A DNA stretch of 64,000 bases, from the NCBI RefSeq assembly GCF_012932565.1, contig NZ_JABBYJ010000001.1, positions 1,674,001 to 1,738,000 of the forward strand, written 5' to 3'. Shown here piece by piece: positions 35,791 to 45,536 of the stretch (positions are counted from its first letter, which is position 1; the number at the start of each line of letters is the position of its first letter). Source of the DNA: Sneathiella limimaris (GTDB taxonomy: Bacteria; Pseudomonadota; Alphaproteobacteria; Sneathiellales; Sneathiellaceae). The translations under genes and the position numbers were made by a program. The notes beneath the pieces are model-generated. The model was not told where the DNA came from. It did not search any database and was given only the letters and a program-made list of their open reading frames with translations.

Positions 35791-36681
35791 CTAGGGAGCC
35801 TTGCCCATTCCCTCTGTGATAAGCCAATTTCGGAGCTCTACAAGCCTTGGGTTCGACATGCTGTTGAGTGGTGTTACGACCTGAAACGGAAATCGGGACA
35901 GGCGCGGTATGTCGAACAATTTTACAAGTCGGCCCCTTGCAACATCCTCTTCAATCAAGGCGTCAATTCCGATAGCGACCCCAACTCCCTCTATGGCCGC
36001 ATGCAGAGCCATATCCGCACTTTCGAAATTCAGCCCCTTATTTCCATCGATACTTTCAATGCCAGCAATTTTTAGCCAGCGGGGCCAATCGGTCGGGCGC
36101 GGACTTTCATGCAGGAGGTTAACGTTAGCCAAATCCTCAGGTTTTTGAATTCGCTTCGCGAGTTCTGGGCTGCAAACGGGATAGGTTGCAACATCCAGAA
36201 GTTTGTCTATTTGAAAGCCTTTTCGTTCTGTTCCTTCTTTGACAACCTGTAGCGATATATCAAAGCTTTCATCTTCAAAATCTGTGGGGTTAAGGGAAGT
36301 GGTCAGTTGGATGTCCATGTCAGGAAAGGCTTCATGGAGCGCCGCCCATCTAGGAATTAGCCACCGAATAGCAAAGGTGGGATAGGCGCAGATCGAAATC
36401 TTGTTTCGTCTGGGTTCGCTTTTTAGCCTTTGGGAGGCTGCTGAAATTTTTTGAAGTGACGGTGCAATTTCTGAGAGATACTGGCGACCGACAGCCGTCA
36501 AGGTCACTTTGCGATGGGATCTGTGAAACAGAGATTTGCCCAGAAATTCTTCCAGGGATTGAATTTGTCGGCTGATCGCGCCAGGGGTAACGTTTAATTC
36601 CTCTGCTGCCTGATTGAAGCTCAAGTAACGAGCAGAGGCTTCAAATGCTCTAAGTCCTGAAATTGAAGGAATTGTAAGCAT
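35791..36681 (-). CDS. LysR family regulator (GcvA-like)
   Basis: The 296-residue regulator has an N-terminal winged helix (ISGLRAFEASARYLSFNQAA with the recognition part VTPGAISRQIQSLEEFLG) and a LysR substrate-binding domain. It resembles GcvA-type members. It is divergent from two acyl-CoA dehydrogenase genes, and an inverted repeat with LysR geometry lies in the gap, so it most likely controls them in response to a pathway intermediate. Confidence 0.92.
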   Translation of the reverse strand: MLTIPSISGLRAFEASARYLSFNQAAEELNVTPGAISRQIQSLEEFLGKSLFHRSHRKVTLTAVGRQYLSEIAPSLQKISAASQRLKSEPRRNKISICAYPTFAIRWLIPRWAALHEAFPDMDIQLTTSLNPTDFEDESFDISLQVVKEGTERKGFQIDKLLDVATYPVCSPELAKRIQKPEDLANVNLLHESPRPTDWPRWLKIAGIESIDGNKGLNFESADMALHAAIEGVGVAIGIDALIEEDVARGRLVKLFDIPRLSRFPFQVVTPLNSMSNPRLVELRNWLITEGMGKAP

Positions 36682-36697
36682 GCATGTCGTGCTTTCG

Positions 36698-36714
36698 ATT
36701 GAGTTTTTCTCAAT
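36698..36714. promoter_or_regulatory. Candidate LysR operator (T-N11-A inverted repeat)
   Basis: ATTGAG-TTTTT-CTCAAT is a perfect 6-bp inverted repeat with a five-base centre that includes the T-N11-A pattern bound by LysR proteins. It lies 17 bases before the regulator start and about 98 before the dehydrogenase start, a usual place for auto- and target regulation. Confidence 0.55.
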
Positions 36715-36811
36715 TATAAACTGAAGATTTATCGTTTGTCGAGAGGTAGTCGTTCAGGCACACTTTCAAAAAATAAAAACAAATTCCCCTGATGTGGAGT
36801 GAGGAAACGCG

Positions 36812-38602
36812 ATGACTTTTTATCAGAGCAGTGCAGAGTTTAGTCCCCAGAGCCTTTCCGATTGGCTTGCGCCCGATTGTCATGGATTGAATTTCTTTGA
36901 CGTTGATAAATCATTACAGGGCTTGCTTGATGTCTATATGCCGAAAGATGTGAGGGATCACATGGTGCCCCATTATCAACGGTTGGGCCAAATATCTGGC
37001 ACCGATTTGGATGATTGGTCACGGCAATCCGACAAGCATCAGCCAATCCTCCACACAAGGGACGCCCGTGGGAGGGATGAGGACTGGATCGAATTTCACC
37101 AGTCCTATCGGAATATGGAGCAGGTTGCCTTTGGACAGTTTGGTCTTCATGCCATGACGAACCGACCGGGGGTGCTCGGATGGGACGCTAAGGTTCCTCC
37201 CATCGCTAAATATGTTTTTCAGTATTTGTTTGGCCAGTCGGAGTTTGGGCAGCTCTGTCCAATTTCTGCAACTGAAACAACAGCCATGCTAATCGATCGA
37301 TATGCAGATGAAGAAACGCGTGCTTTGTTGTTTGACCGGATGGTGACACAAGACATGGACGACCTCCTGAAGGGGGGGCAGTTCATGACCGAAAAAACTG
37401 GTGGCTCCGATGTTTCCAACATTGCATTGACCGCGCGGCAAGATGAAAACGGCACCTGGAAGTTATACGGTGAGAAATGGTTCTGTTCCTGTGCAGATGC
37501 AGATGTCGTACTTCTGCTGGCCCGCCCTGAGGGAGCGCCTGCCGGAAATGCTGGGCTTGGGCTTTTTGCACTTCCCCGCAATCTGCAGGATGGGAGCCGG
37601 AATAAATATCGGATTGTCCGTCTTAAGGAAAAAATGGGATCCCGTTCGATGGCGTCTGGGGAGATCATTTTCGATGGCGCAACAGTTTATCCGCTGGGTG
37701 AGGTGGGTGCACAGGCGAACCGTGGTCTGAAAATGATGATGGATCAGGTGAATATGTCGCGCCTTTCACATGGTGTTCGGGCTGCGGCCATGATGCGTCG
37801 ATGCCTTAACGAAGCTTTGATGGTCTCTGGCTATCGACGCGCATTCGGTAGCAAGCTGATTGATAAGCCCCTGTTGCGGCGACAATTGCTGAAACTGATG
37901 GTGCCGACGGAACAGGCACTGTCTATGTATATGTACACAGCCGTGATGATGGAAAAAGGGGATGCGGGGGATACCGATGCCGCGAAAGTTACCCGGATCC
38001 TGACGCCTCTTTTGAAATACCGGACTGCCCGTGACAATGTGAAGGTTGCTACTGGCGCCATGGAAGTTCGTGGCGGCAACGGATATATCGAAGATTGGGT
38101 GAATGCCAAACTTGTCCGGGATGCTCACTTGGGTGTGCTGTGGGAGGGGACGTCCAATATCAACTCTCTTGACGTGATAAACCGAGCAGTTGCCAAAACG
38201 GGTGCCCACAAAGCACTTGGGGAAGCGGTGACAGAGATGCTTGAAGGCGAAGCCAATATGCCAGGCCAGTTTGCTGGTCAACTAAAGGGTCTGGTTGATC
38301 GGGCAATTTCATTTGCCGATCAAGTTGCCAAAGAAGGTAAGGAAACCGTGGCCCGCAAGGCATCGAGTGCACTCTATCACACTGTAACAGCCAGTTTGAT
38401 GGCAACTGAGGGGGCAAAAATCGGCGCTGCGGGCGGTGACGCCAGCCGTTTGCTCCTGTCCCGGATGATTGTGGATCGTCGCTTGGGCTCAGAAGATCCG
38501 TTCTCAATGGAAAACGGCGAGTTTGATCGTCTGGCAGGAGATGCGCTTTTGTTTGAAGGCCATGTCACTCTCGACCAGGCGAAAGAAATTCTGTCGAAAT
38601 AA
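36812..38602 (+). CDS. Acyl-CoA dehydrogenase family protein, copy 1
   Basis: The 596-residue flavoprotein belongs to the large, C-terminally extended acyl-CoA dehydrogenase class. Features are FMTEKTGGSDVSN (FAD/substrate loop), LYGEKWFCSCADADV, and GGNGYIEDWVNAKLVRDAH with WEGTSNI near the flavin-binding C-terminus. The family oxidises an acyl-CoA to the enoyl-CoA and passes electrons to ETF; the specific substrate is unknown and the AidB-like subgroup may have other roles. GAGGAAA precedes the ATG. The next gene is a close paralogue in the same direction, 22 bases on. Confidence 0.9.
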   Translation: MTFYQSSAEFSPQSLSDWLAPDCHGLNFFDVDKSLQGLLDVYMPKDVRDHMVPHYQRLGQISGTDLDDWSRQSDKHQPILHTRDARGRDEDWIEFHQSYRNMEQVAFGQFGLHAMTNRPGVLGWDAKVPPIAKYVFQYLFGQSEFGQLCPISATETTAMLIDRYADEETRALLFDRMVTQDMDDLLKGGQFMTEKTGGSDVSNIALTARQDENGTWKLYGEKWFCSCADADVVLLLARPEGAPAGNAGLGLFALPRNLQDGSRNKYRIVRLKEKMGSRSMASGEIIFDGATVYPLGEVGAQANRGLKMMMDQVNMSRLSHGVRAAAMMRRCLNEALMVSGYRRAFGSKLIDKPLLRRQLLKLMVPTEQALSMYMYTAVMMEKGDAGDTDAAKVTRILTPLLKYRTARDNVKVATGAMEVRGGNGYIEDWVNAKLVRDAHLGVLWEGTSNINSLDVINRAVAKTGAHKALGEAVTEMLEGEANMPGQFAGQLKGLVDRAISFADQVAKEGKETVARKASSALYHTVTASLMATEGAKIGAAGGDASRLLLSRMIVDRRLGSEDPFSMENGEFDRLAGDALLFEGHVTLDQAKEILSK

Positions 38603-38624
38603 AAATCACTCAATAGGATAGATC

Positions 38625-40412
38625 ATGTTTTTTGCGAAAAGCTTGAAAGATCGTGCGGACCGTGAACTGGAAGACTGGGTTGCTCCCGATTGTCATGGAC
38701 TGAACTTTTTTGACATTGATAGTAGTCTCAAGAGCTTGATGGAGATCTATTTGCCGCAGGATCTGCGGGAACATATGACCCCAGTTTACCAGAATCTAGG
38801 CGAGGTGGTGGGTAACCGTCTTGACGATCTGGCGAGAACAGCCGAGCGTCACCCACCGGTTCTTCATCCGCGCAATGCACGCGGCAAAGATGAGGAGTGG
38901 ATTGAGTTCCATCCTGCCTATCAGGAAATGGAAAAGATTGCATATGGAGATTTTGGTATCCATTGCATGTCTCACAAATCGGGTGTTCATGGGTGGCCTG
39001 AGAAAATTCCGCCCATGGCAAAATACATTTTCACCTATTTATTTGTGCAGTCTGAATTCGGATTAATGTGCCCGATATCTGTCACAGATACATCCTACGG
39101 CTTGCTTGAAAAACATGGTCCGAAGGAAGCTATGGATAAGTTTGGGTGGCAGATGCTGAGCCAAAATATGGATGAAATCCATATGGGTGCACAGTTTATG
39201 ACTGAAAAAGTTGGCGGTTCTGAGGTGGCCAACCTGGAAGTGACAGCTCGTTTTGAGGATGGCCAGTGGCGCCTTTATGGTGATAAGTGGTTCTGCTCAT
39301 GTGCGGGTGCGGAGGTGGCGCTTGTCCTTGCTCGCCCGGAAGGGGCGCCAAAAGGAAACTCCGGTTTGGCGATTTTTGCGGTTCCTCGCCATCTTGAAGA
39401 TGGTAGCCGGAATAAATACCGGTTTGTCCGCCTGAAGGACAAGATGGGAACCAAGTCTATGGCGTCAGGCGAGGCCAAGTTCGAGGGGGCCGTCGGGTAC
39501 GCCTTTGGGGATGTCGGCGCGAAAAAGAACCCTGGTCTTCGGCAAATGATGGATCAGGTGGTCATGTCACGCCTGTCTCATGGCGTTCGCGCTGCAGGAA
39601 TGATGCGTCGTTGCTTGAACGAGGCCTTGGTTGCCGCTCAGAACCGGGAGGTTTTTGGTGAGCCGATCTTGGAAAAACCATTGTTGAGACGCCAGCTCTT
39701 GAAAATGATGGTTCCAACAGAACAGGCCCTTTCCATGTTCTTGAACGTCGCTGTTCAACTCCATAAGAGCGACCAAGGAGACAAGGATGCGGAGCGGCTC
39801 AATCGAATTCTCACACCGTTACTGAAATTCCGGACCTGCCGCGACAATGTGGATGTCGCAGGCGGGGCGCTGGAAATTCGTGGGGGAAATGGGTTTATCG
39901 AGGATTGGGTCAACCCACGCCTTGTGCGTGATGCTTACACAGGCCTTTTGTGGGAGGGAACATCCAACATTAACGCGCTGGATATCACAACGCGTGCGGT
40001 TGGGAAGGTTGGTGCCCATAATGATCTCGCAGATGATTTGAAGAAGCGCCTGACAGAAACAGAGGCTCTGCCGGGTCAATTTGCTGGAGAGATGGTGGCT
40101 TTAGTCGATCGAGCTCGCGGTTTTGCCGACGAAGTGGCACGAACAGAGAATGAAACTCTGGCGCGTCAGGCTTCAAATGCTCTTTATCATGCAACGACTG
40201 CTACTCTTTTTGCTGAAGAGGGAACCATCTTGGGTCGGCAGGGTAAGGATGCGAGGCGTCTGTTGTTATCTCGTTTTGTAAGGGACCATCACCTGAAGCC
40301 GTCAGATCCGCTGGTGGTAGGCGAGACCGAATTTGAGATTGAAGCCGGAAATCGGTTGCTGAGCGATGATCTTGTGACATTGGAAGAAGCAACAGATTTG
40401 CTCCAGATTTGA
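38625..40412 (+). CDS. Acyl-CoA dehydrogenase family protein, copy 2
   Basis: The 595-residue protein aligns with its upstream neighbour along its whole length (DWVAPDCHGLNFFD, FMTEKVGGSEVAN, RLSHGVRAAGMMRRCLNEAL, WEGTSNI), so the pair arose by tandem duplication. By eye the core is far more alike than the C-terminal 120 residues. The two may act on different chain lengths or form a heteromer. TAGGAT precedes the ATG. Probably co-transcribed with copy 1 under the divergent LysR regulator. Confidence 0.9.
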   Translation: MFFAKSLKDRADRELEDWVAPDCHGLNFFDIDSSLKSLMEIYLPQDLREHMTPVYQNLGEVVGNRLDDLARTAERHPPVLHPRNARGKDEEWIEFHPAYQEMEKIAYGDFGIHCMSHKSGVHGWPEKIPPMAKYIFTYLFVQSEFGLMCPISVTDTSYGLLEKHGPKEAMDKFGWQMLSQNMDEIHMGAQFMTEKVGGSEVANLEVTARFEDGQWRLYGDKWFCSCAGAEVALVLARPEGAPKGNSGLAIFAVPRHLEDGSRNKYRFVRLKDKMGTKSMASGEAKFEGAVGYAFGDVGAKKNPGLRQMMDQVVMSRLSHGVRAAGMMRRCLNEALVAAQNREVFGEPILEKPLLRRQLLKMMVPTEQALSMFLNVAVQLHKSDQGDKDAERLNRILTPLLKFRTCRDNVDVAGGALEIRGGNGFIEDWVNPRLVRDAYTGLLWEGTSNINALDITTRAVGKVGAHNDLADDLKKRLTETEALPGQFAGEMVALVDRARGFADEVARTENETLARQASNALYHATTATLFAEEGTILGRQGKDARRLLLSRFVRDHHLKPSDPLVVGETEFEIEAGNRLLSDDLVTLEEATDLLQI

Positions 40413-40447
40413 TTGCGAGACGTTTGATATCAAATTAAAAAATTGTG

Positions 40448-40479
40448 GGGGTGGATGTGGCATTTTGTCGCTTCACCCC
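40448..40479 (+). terminator. Possible terminator after the acyl-CoA dehydrogenases
   Basis: GGGGTGGA (40448-40455) pairs with TTCACCCC (40472-40479), including one G-T pair, with a 16-base loop. An AT-rich but not pure T stretch follows. Weak candidate. Confidence 0.35.
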
Positions 40480-40641
40480 GCATAATTTTATTTAAGATAT
40501 TGTTTTTGAATGACTAATTGTTTCGGCGTATGTATTTAAAAATTCTGATTTAATTCCCTGCGACATCCTACCACATGGTTCCCTTTTGAGTTTTTTCGCA
40601 CTATCTTGGTTGTGGAGAAGCGAGAAAGAGGGGATGGAGTG

Positions 40642-41430
40642 ATGGCCATTGGTATAACTTCCGAAGAAACTTTAGATAGTCAGCTCGGCGGGTGTCGTTT
40701 CAATCAAGATGCGAATAAGTCCAAGGTAAGCTATTGTGCAAGTTGCTCTGCACACAAGTATGCTCTGTGCTCAAAGCTTGACGGAGAAGCGCTTGCTGCT
40801 TTTGGAGCGAATAGCACCCATCGGAAAATCGATGCCGGCCAGACCCTTTACAGCGAGTATGATGAGGCAACCTCTTTTTATACTGTCGTATCTGGTGAAG
40901 TGCGGTTATCACGCATGTTAGATGACGGGCGTCGTCAGATCACCGGGTTCAAATCGCAAGGGGATTTTTTGGGGCTGAGCACCAAAGGTCTCTACACTGC
41001 GGACGCAGAGGCTATTGATGATGTTGTCGTTTGCCAGTTTTCACTCGCAGGATTAAATAAATCTCTGGAAAATTTTTCAGCTGTTCAAGTGCGCCTGATG
41101 GAGATGATGCAGGCAGAGGTTATTGATCTGCAGGATCAAATGCTTCTTTTGGGCCGGAAAACACCGATTGAAAAAATTGCTAATTTTCTTTTGGACCGAG
41201 CGGAGCGACATATCGAACGAAATGGGCTAGCTGAAGATGTCAATGAAGTTGAATTTCACTTGCCAATGAGCAGGGTGGATATCGCTGATTTTCTGGGTCT
41301 GACGATTGAGACGGTTAGTCGTACCTTCACCAAACTAAAGAAAAGCGGTTTGATTGAGCTGAAGACGTCTCAGGATGTGAAAATCTGTGATCTGGATGAA
41401 CTTCGGGTCCAGGCAAATAGTGACGAGTAA
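40642..41430 (+). CDS. fnrL: Oxygen-sensing Crp/Fnr family regulator, FnrN/FnrL type
   Basis: The 262-residue regulator has Cys32, Cys35 and Cys43 (C-x2-C-x7-C) at the N-terminus and a fourth Cys at 131 (VVVCQFSL), the set that holds an oxygen-labile 4Fe-4S cluster in FnrN/FnrL proteins. A cyclic-nucleotide-like beta roll follows, then the helix-turn-helix VDIADFLGLTIETVSRTFTK with the Glu and Arg that read TTGAT half-sites. ATG 40642 is preferred over TTG 40606. hemN and the cbb3 oxidase genes follow, and an FNR-type box lies before ccoN, so it is the likely activator of microaerobic respiration. FixK-type proteins lack the cysteines. Confidence 0.92.
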   Translation: MAIGITSEETLDSQLGGCRFNQDANKSKVSYCASCSAHKYALCSKLDGEALAAFGANSTHRKIDAGQTLYSEYDEATSFYTVVSGEVRLSRMLDDGRRQITGFKSQGDFLGLSTKGLYTADAEAIDDVVVCQFSLAGLNKSLENFSAVQVRLMEMMQAEVIDLQDQMLLLGRKTPIEKIANFLLDRAERHIERNGLAEDVNEVEFHLPMSRVDIADFLGLTIETVSRTFTKLKKSGLIELKTSQDVKICDLDELRVQANSDE

Positions 41431-41455
41431 CCTAATCTAGAGTTAGAGGTGTAAG

Positions 41456-42805
41456 ATGGTTACAGCCCTCGCTGAAAAATACAGCGCGCCCGTTCCCCGG
41501 TATACGAGCTATCCGACAGCCCCGCACTTTCAACCTGTCACTGATAGCGGGTTTTATGCGAAATGGCTTTCGGAACTGGATCCAACCAAGCCGTTGTCAC
41601 TGTATTTTCACGTGCCTTTTTGTCGTGAGATGTGTTGGTACTGTGGATGCCATACAAAGGTCACTAAAAAATATGAGCCGATCGCAGACTATGCGGAGGC
41701 GATGCGGGCAGAGCTCAATAAGTTGATGGACGTCTTGCCTGGGCGCTTTGCTTTATCTCATGTTCATTGGGGTGGCGGTACACCCAGTATTTTGTCGGCA
41801 GATGATTTTAAGTCCATCATGGGTATGTTGGAAGAAGGGTTTGAGTATACGCCGGATGCTGAGCGGGCGATCGAGATTGATCCTCGAACAGCTGACGCGG
41901 CTAAAGTAAAAGCCCTTGCAGAAGCCGGAATCAATCGGGCGAGCCTTGGTATCCAGGATTTTAATCCCGGTGTGCAGGCAGCGATAAACCGAATTCAATC
42001 CTTTGAGCTGACGAAAGAGGTTGTCGATAATTTGCGACATGAAGGTATCACTCAGCTCAATTTTGACTTGATGTATGGCCTTCCTCTGCAAACCACAGAT
42101 GATGTCAGAAGGACTATAGAGCTGTCCCATGAACTGAAGCCAAGCAGGGTAGCGCTTTTTGGGTATGCCCACGTTCCTTGGATGAAGACCCATATGAAGA
42201 TGATCCGCGAGGAAGCTCTTCCTCAAGTTAAGGCCAGGGTTGAGCAAGCAACCGTAGCGGCGGATTGTCTTCAAGAGTTGGGTTACGTCATGATTGGACT
42301 GGATCATTTTGCTCACCCAGATGATCCTATGGCGGTCGCCCTTGCGGACAATAATTTGAAACGGAATTTCCAAGGGTATACGACAGATGATGCTGAGGCG
42401 CTGATCGGTATCGGGGCTTCAGCCATCGGTCGCCTGCCTCAGGGTTATACCCAAAATATTGTGAGTATTCCGGAATATAAGAGAACGGTCTTTTCTGGTG
42501 CGTTTCCTTTAGCTAAGGCGCTGGAAGTGACGGCCGAGGATATCCTCCGCCGCGAAGTGATCGAAACCCTGATGTGTAATTTGGAAATTGATCTTGCTGG
42601 AGTGTTAACGAAGCACAGTATTTCGCCAGATTTTTTTGATGATGAGCTAAGTAAACTTGAAAATTTCAAGGTGGACGGCTTGGTAAATATTAAAGGTAAG
42701 GCAATAGAAGTCACCGAAGAAGGTAGATTTTTAGTTCGAACCATATGTGCTGTTTTTGATACATATATGGGGCGGGGTGTTGGAAAACATTCTCGTGCGA
42801 TTTGA
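41456..42805 (+). CDS. hemN: Oxygen-independent coproporphyrinogen III dehydrogenase
   Basis: The 449-residue radical SAM enzyme makes protoporphyrinogen IX without oxygen. The cluster cysteines are Cys56, Cys60 and Cys63 (CREMCWYC) with the family Cys65 after them; VPRYTSYPTAPHF is the usual HemN opening, and HWGGGTPSIL binds S-adenosylmethionine. GAGGTG precedes the ATG, 25 bases after the regulator gene, so the two probably form an operon. It supplies haem to the cbb3 oxidase when oxygen is low. Confidence 0.95.
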   Translation: MVTALAEKYSAPVPRYTSYPTAPHFQPVTDSGFYAKWLSELDPTKPLSLYFHVPFCREMCWYCGCHTKVTKKYEPIADYAEAMRAELNKLMDVLPGRFALSHVHWGGGTPSILSADDFKSIMGMLEEGFEYTPDAERAIEIDPRTADAAKVKALAEAGINRASLGIQDFNPGVQAAINRIQSFELTKEVVDNLRHEGITQLNFDLMYGLPLQTTDDVRRTIELSHELKPSRVALFGYAHVPWMKTHMKMIREEALPQVKARVEQATVAADCLQELGYVMIGLDHFAHPDDPMAVALADNNLKRNFQGYTTDDAEALIGIGASAIGRLPQGYTQNIVSIPEYKRTVFSGAFPLAKALEVTAEDILRREVIETLMCNLEIDLAGVLTKHSISPDFFDDELSKLENFKVDGLVNIKGKAIEVTEEGRFLVRTICAVFDTYMGRGVGKHSRAI

Positions 42806-42880
42806 GAATTTCCTGAATATTAACCTATGCTTAATTCAGTTCAGAAGTTTAGTATCAATAAAGTTATAAGTCTGAGTGAA

Positions 42881-42894
42881 TTGACTGAGGTCAA
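42881..42894. promoter_or_regulatory. FNR-type box upstream of ccoN
   Basis: TTGACTGAGGTCAA is a perfect inverted repeat TTGAC-N4-GTCAA, one step from the FNR/FixK consensus TTGAT-N4-ATCAA. It lies 112 bases before the ccoN start codon, compatible with an activator site near -40. The cysteine-bearing Fnr protein is encoded just upstream. Confidence 0.75.
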
Positions 42895-43005
42895 TGCAGT
42901 AATCGAACGATGAGAACATCTTGCAGCCTGAGGGGTTAGGTCTGGCTCAATGAGAATTGATTTCTGACGTTTCTCATCATCAAGCAATGAAACAAAATTA
43001 AACGG

Positions 43006-44637
43006 ATGACTGGTATGAATCTGTTATGGATAGGCTTTTCAATCATCGGAGCGGTCCTTGGCCTCTTGATGTCTGCCAAGGCACAAGACCAAGGAATGAT
43101 GATTCACGGCATGACATTCGCAGTTGCCTCTGTTTTGGCAGCATATGCCCTGATTTCCAGAGCATATGGTACAAAAGCAAAACCAGCGGTAGCCGCGGGT
43201 GAAATTGAATACAATACTGAGATCGTCAAATATGGCGTTGTCGCATCAACATTTTGGGGTGTTGTCGGCTTTCTCGTTGGTGTTGTAATTGCCTTGCAAC
43301 TGGCTTTCCCGGTTCTCAACCTGGATTTGCCATGGACTTCTTTTGGACGCTTGCGTCCGTTACATACGTCTGCAGTGATTTTTGCTTTTGGGGGCAACAT
43401 CCTGCTGGCAACTTCCTTCCATGTGGTCCAGAGAACCTGTCGGGCTCGGCTAGCAGGGACTTATTCCCCTTGGTTTGTTTTCTGGGGTTACCAGCTCTTT
43501 ATCGTGCTGGCAGCAACAGGTTACCTACTGGGTGTAACCCAAGGTAAGGAATATGCTGAACCTGAGTGGTATGTTGATCTTTGGCTGACGGTTGTTTGGG
43601 TCGTTTACCTACTGGTGTTCTTGGTAACGCTTTGGAAGCGGCAGGAAAAACATATTTATGTGGCCAACTGGTTCTATTTGGCCTTCATCATTACGATTGC
43701 GATGTTGCATGTTGTGAACGCTTTGGCGTTGCCTGTTAGCTTGACAGGAACGAAGAGTTACTCACTTTTCGCTGGTGTTCAAAGTGCGTTGACACAGTGG
43801 TGGTATGGTCATAACGCGGTTGGTTTCTTCCTGACAGCTGGCTTCCTCGGAATTATGTATTACTTCATTCCGAAACGGGTCAATCGTCCTGTCTATTCCT
43901 ACAGACTGTCCATTATCCATTTCTGGGCTTTGATTTTCTTATATATTTGGGCAGGCCCTCATCACCTTCATTACACAGCTTTGCCTGACTGGTCTCAGAC
44001 TTTGGGTATGACATTCTCAATCATGTTGTGGATGCCATCCTGGGGCGGAATGATCAACGGCCTGATGACACTCTCTGGTGCTTGGGATAAGTTGAGAACT
44101 GATCCGGTTGTTCGCTTCCTGGTCACTTCAGTAGCTTTCTATGGCATGAGTACATTTGAAGGTCCGCTGATGTCTGTGAAGGCTGTGAACGCGCTTAGCC
44201 ATTACACTGACTGGACGATTGGTCATGTGCATTCAGGTGCGCTTGGCTGGGTTGCTTATGTCAGCTTTGGCGCCCTTTACTTCCTTGCTCCAGTTGTCTG
44301 GAAACGGAAGTCTCTCTATTCAGACAAACTGGTCTCAGTTCACTACTGGGTCTCAACAATTGGTATCCTGCTTTACATCACTGCGATGTGGGTATCCGGT
44401 ATCATGCAAGGTCTGATGTGGCGTGCTTATGATGCCTTTGGCTTCCTGGAGTATTCATTCAGTGAAACTGTTGAAGCTATGCATCCTTTCTACGTAATTC
44501 GGGCCCTAGGTGGTGTCCTCTTCCTGATCGGATCCGGCATCATGGCCTACAACCTCTGGAGAACAGCCCGTGGTGATGTTCGTAAAACCGAAGAGGATAC
44601 AGTTATCCTCAACGCTGAAGTCGCTGTTGGGAGGTAA
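43006..44637 (+). CDS. ccoN: Cytochrome cbb3 oxidase subunit I
   Basis: The 543-residue membrane subunit holds the low-spin haem b and the haem b3-CuB oxygen site. Visible His ligands include [19 protein letters not shown] (CuB site), GPHHLHY and the HxH pair in [12 protein letters not shown]. It has about 14 helices, with two N-terminal helices before the core as in other alphaproteobacterial FixN/CcoN. ATG 43006 is the first start; ATG 43015 would remove three residues. First gene of ccoNOQP. Confidence 0.97.
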   Translation: MTGMNLLWIGFSIIGAVLGLLMSAKAQDQGMMIHGMTFAVASVLAAYALISRAYGTKAKPAVAAGEIEYNTEIVKYGVVASTFWGVVGFLVGVVIALQLAFPVLNLDLPWTSFGRLRPLHTSAVIFAFGGNILLATSFHVVQRTCRARLAGTYSPWFVFWGYQLFIVLAATGYLLGVTQGKEYAEPEWYVDLWLTVVWVVYLLVFLVTLWKRQEKHIYVANWFYLAFIITIAMLHVVNALALPVSLTGTKSYSLFAGVQSALTQWWYGHNAVGFFLTAGFLGIMYYFIPKRVNRPVYSYRLSIIHFWALIFLYIWAGPHHLHYTALPDWSQTLGMTFSIMLWMPSWGGMINGLMTLSGAWDKLRTDPVVRFLVTSVAFYGMSTFEGPLMSVKAVNALSHYTDWTIGHVHSGALGWVAYVSFGALYFLAPVVWKRKSLYSDKLVSVHYWVSTIGILLYITAMWVSGIMQGLMWRAYDAFGFLEYSFSETVEAMHPFYVIRALGGVLFLIGSGIMAYNLWRTARGDVRKTEEDTVILNAEVAVGR

Positions 44638-44642
44638 GGAAT

Positions 44643-45368
44643 ATGTTCAGTCATAAAATTATTGAGAAAAATTCCATACTGATGCTGGTCCTCACTCTTG
44701 TGGTGGTTTCCATTGGCGGTATCATCGAAATTGCGCCGCTGTTTTATCTGGAAAGCACCATTGAGAAGGTGAAGGGGGTTCGTCCCTACAGTCCTTTAGA
44801 GCTGGCGGGCCGTAATATCTATCTTCGTGAGGGTTGCTACAACTGTCATAGTCAGATGGTTCGTCCGCTTCGGGATGAAGCTGAACGGTATGGCCATTAC
44901 TCGCTGGCAGCGGAGAGTATGTATGACCATCCATTCCAGTGGGGTTCTAAGCGGACTGGTCCAGATCTGGCTCGTGTGGGGGGGCGTTATTCAGATGAAT
45001 GGCATGTCACCCATATGCGCCGTCCACAGGATGTGGTGCCAGAAAGTGTAATGCCATCTTACTCTTGGCTTGAGAAAACTGAGCTTAAGGTACCGGATAT
45101 CAAAGGTGACTTGGTTGCAAACCGGATGCTTGGTGTTCCGTATACAGATGAAATGATCGAAAATGCGGAAGCTGATCTGAAGGCTCAAGTGGATCCAGAC
45201 TCAGATGGTTATGATGACCTAATGGCTCGGTATCCAAAGGCACAGGTTCGGAATTTTGATGGAAATCCAGATATGGTTTCTGAGTTGGATGCGTTGATTG
45301 CTTACTTGCAGATGCTCGGAACTTTGGTGGACTTCACTTCATATGATCCGGAATCCGGTCACAGATAG
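44643..45368 (+). CDS. ccoO: Cytochrome cbb3 oxidase subunit II (mono-haem c)
   Basis: The 241-residue membrane-anchored cytochrome has one N-terminal helix (about 12-33) and one haem c site, CYNCH at residues 65-69. It passes electrons from CcoP to the haem b of CcoN. GGGAGGTAAGG precedes the ATG, five bases after the ccoN stop. Confidence 0.97.
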   Translation: MFSHKIIEKNSILMLVLTLVVVSIGGIIEIAPLFYLESTIEKVKGVRPYSPLELAGRNIYLREGCYNCHSQMVRPLRDEAERYGHYSLAAESMYDHPFQWGSKRTGPDLARVGGRYSDEWHVTHMRRPQDVVPESVMPSYSWLEKTELKVPDIKGDLVANRMLGVPYTDEMIENAEADLKAQVDPDSDGYDDLMARYPKAQVRNFDGNPDMVSELDALIAYLQMLGTLVDFTSYDPESGHR

Positions 45369-45377
45369 GAGGAAGAA

Positions 45378-45536
45378 ATGGATGTAACGTTTCAAGACGC
45401 CTCTCACTTCGCCCAGACATATGGGCTGGTATATCTGTTCGGTTTATTTTTGATCGTGCTCGTCTACGCCTTGTGGCCAAAAAACAAGGATAAGTTTGAC
45501 AAAGCAGCACAGATCCCGCTTGAGGAGAAAGAATAA
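45378..45536 (+). CDS. ccoQ: Cytochrome cbb3 oxidase small subunit CcoQ
   Basis: The 52-residue protein has one membrane helix (GLVYLFGLFLIVLVYALWP), preceded by a short acidic/aromatic segment and followed by a charged tail ending EEKE. Size, topology and position between ccoO and ccoP identify CcoQ/FixQ, which stabilises the complex. TAGGAGGAAG precedes the ATG at 45378. Its TAA shares one base with the ccoP ATG. Confidence 0.92.
   Translation: MDVTFQDASHFAQTYGLVYLFGLFLIVLVYALWPKNKDKFDKAAQIPLEEKE

Noticed and set aside
41753-42373. 206-codon antisense frame within hemN
   Set aside because: It is a shadow of a strongly conserved gene on the other strand, with low-complexity, cysteine- and histidine-rich translation and no known family.
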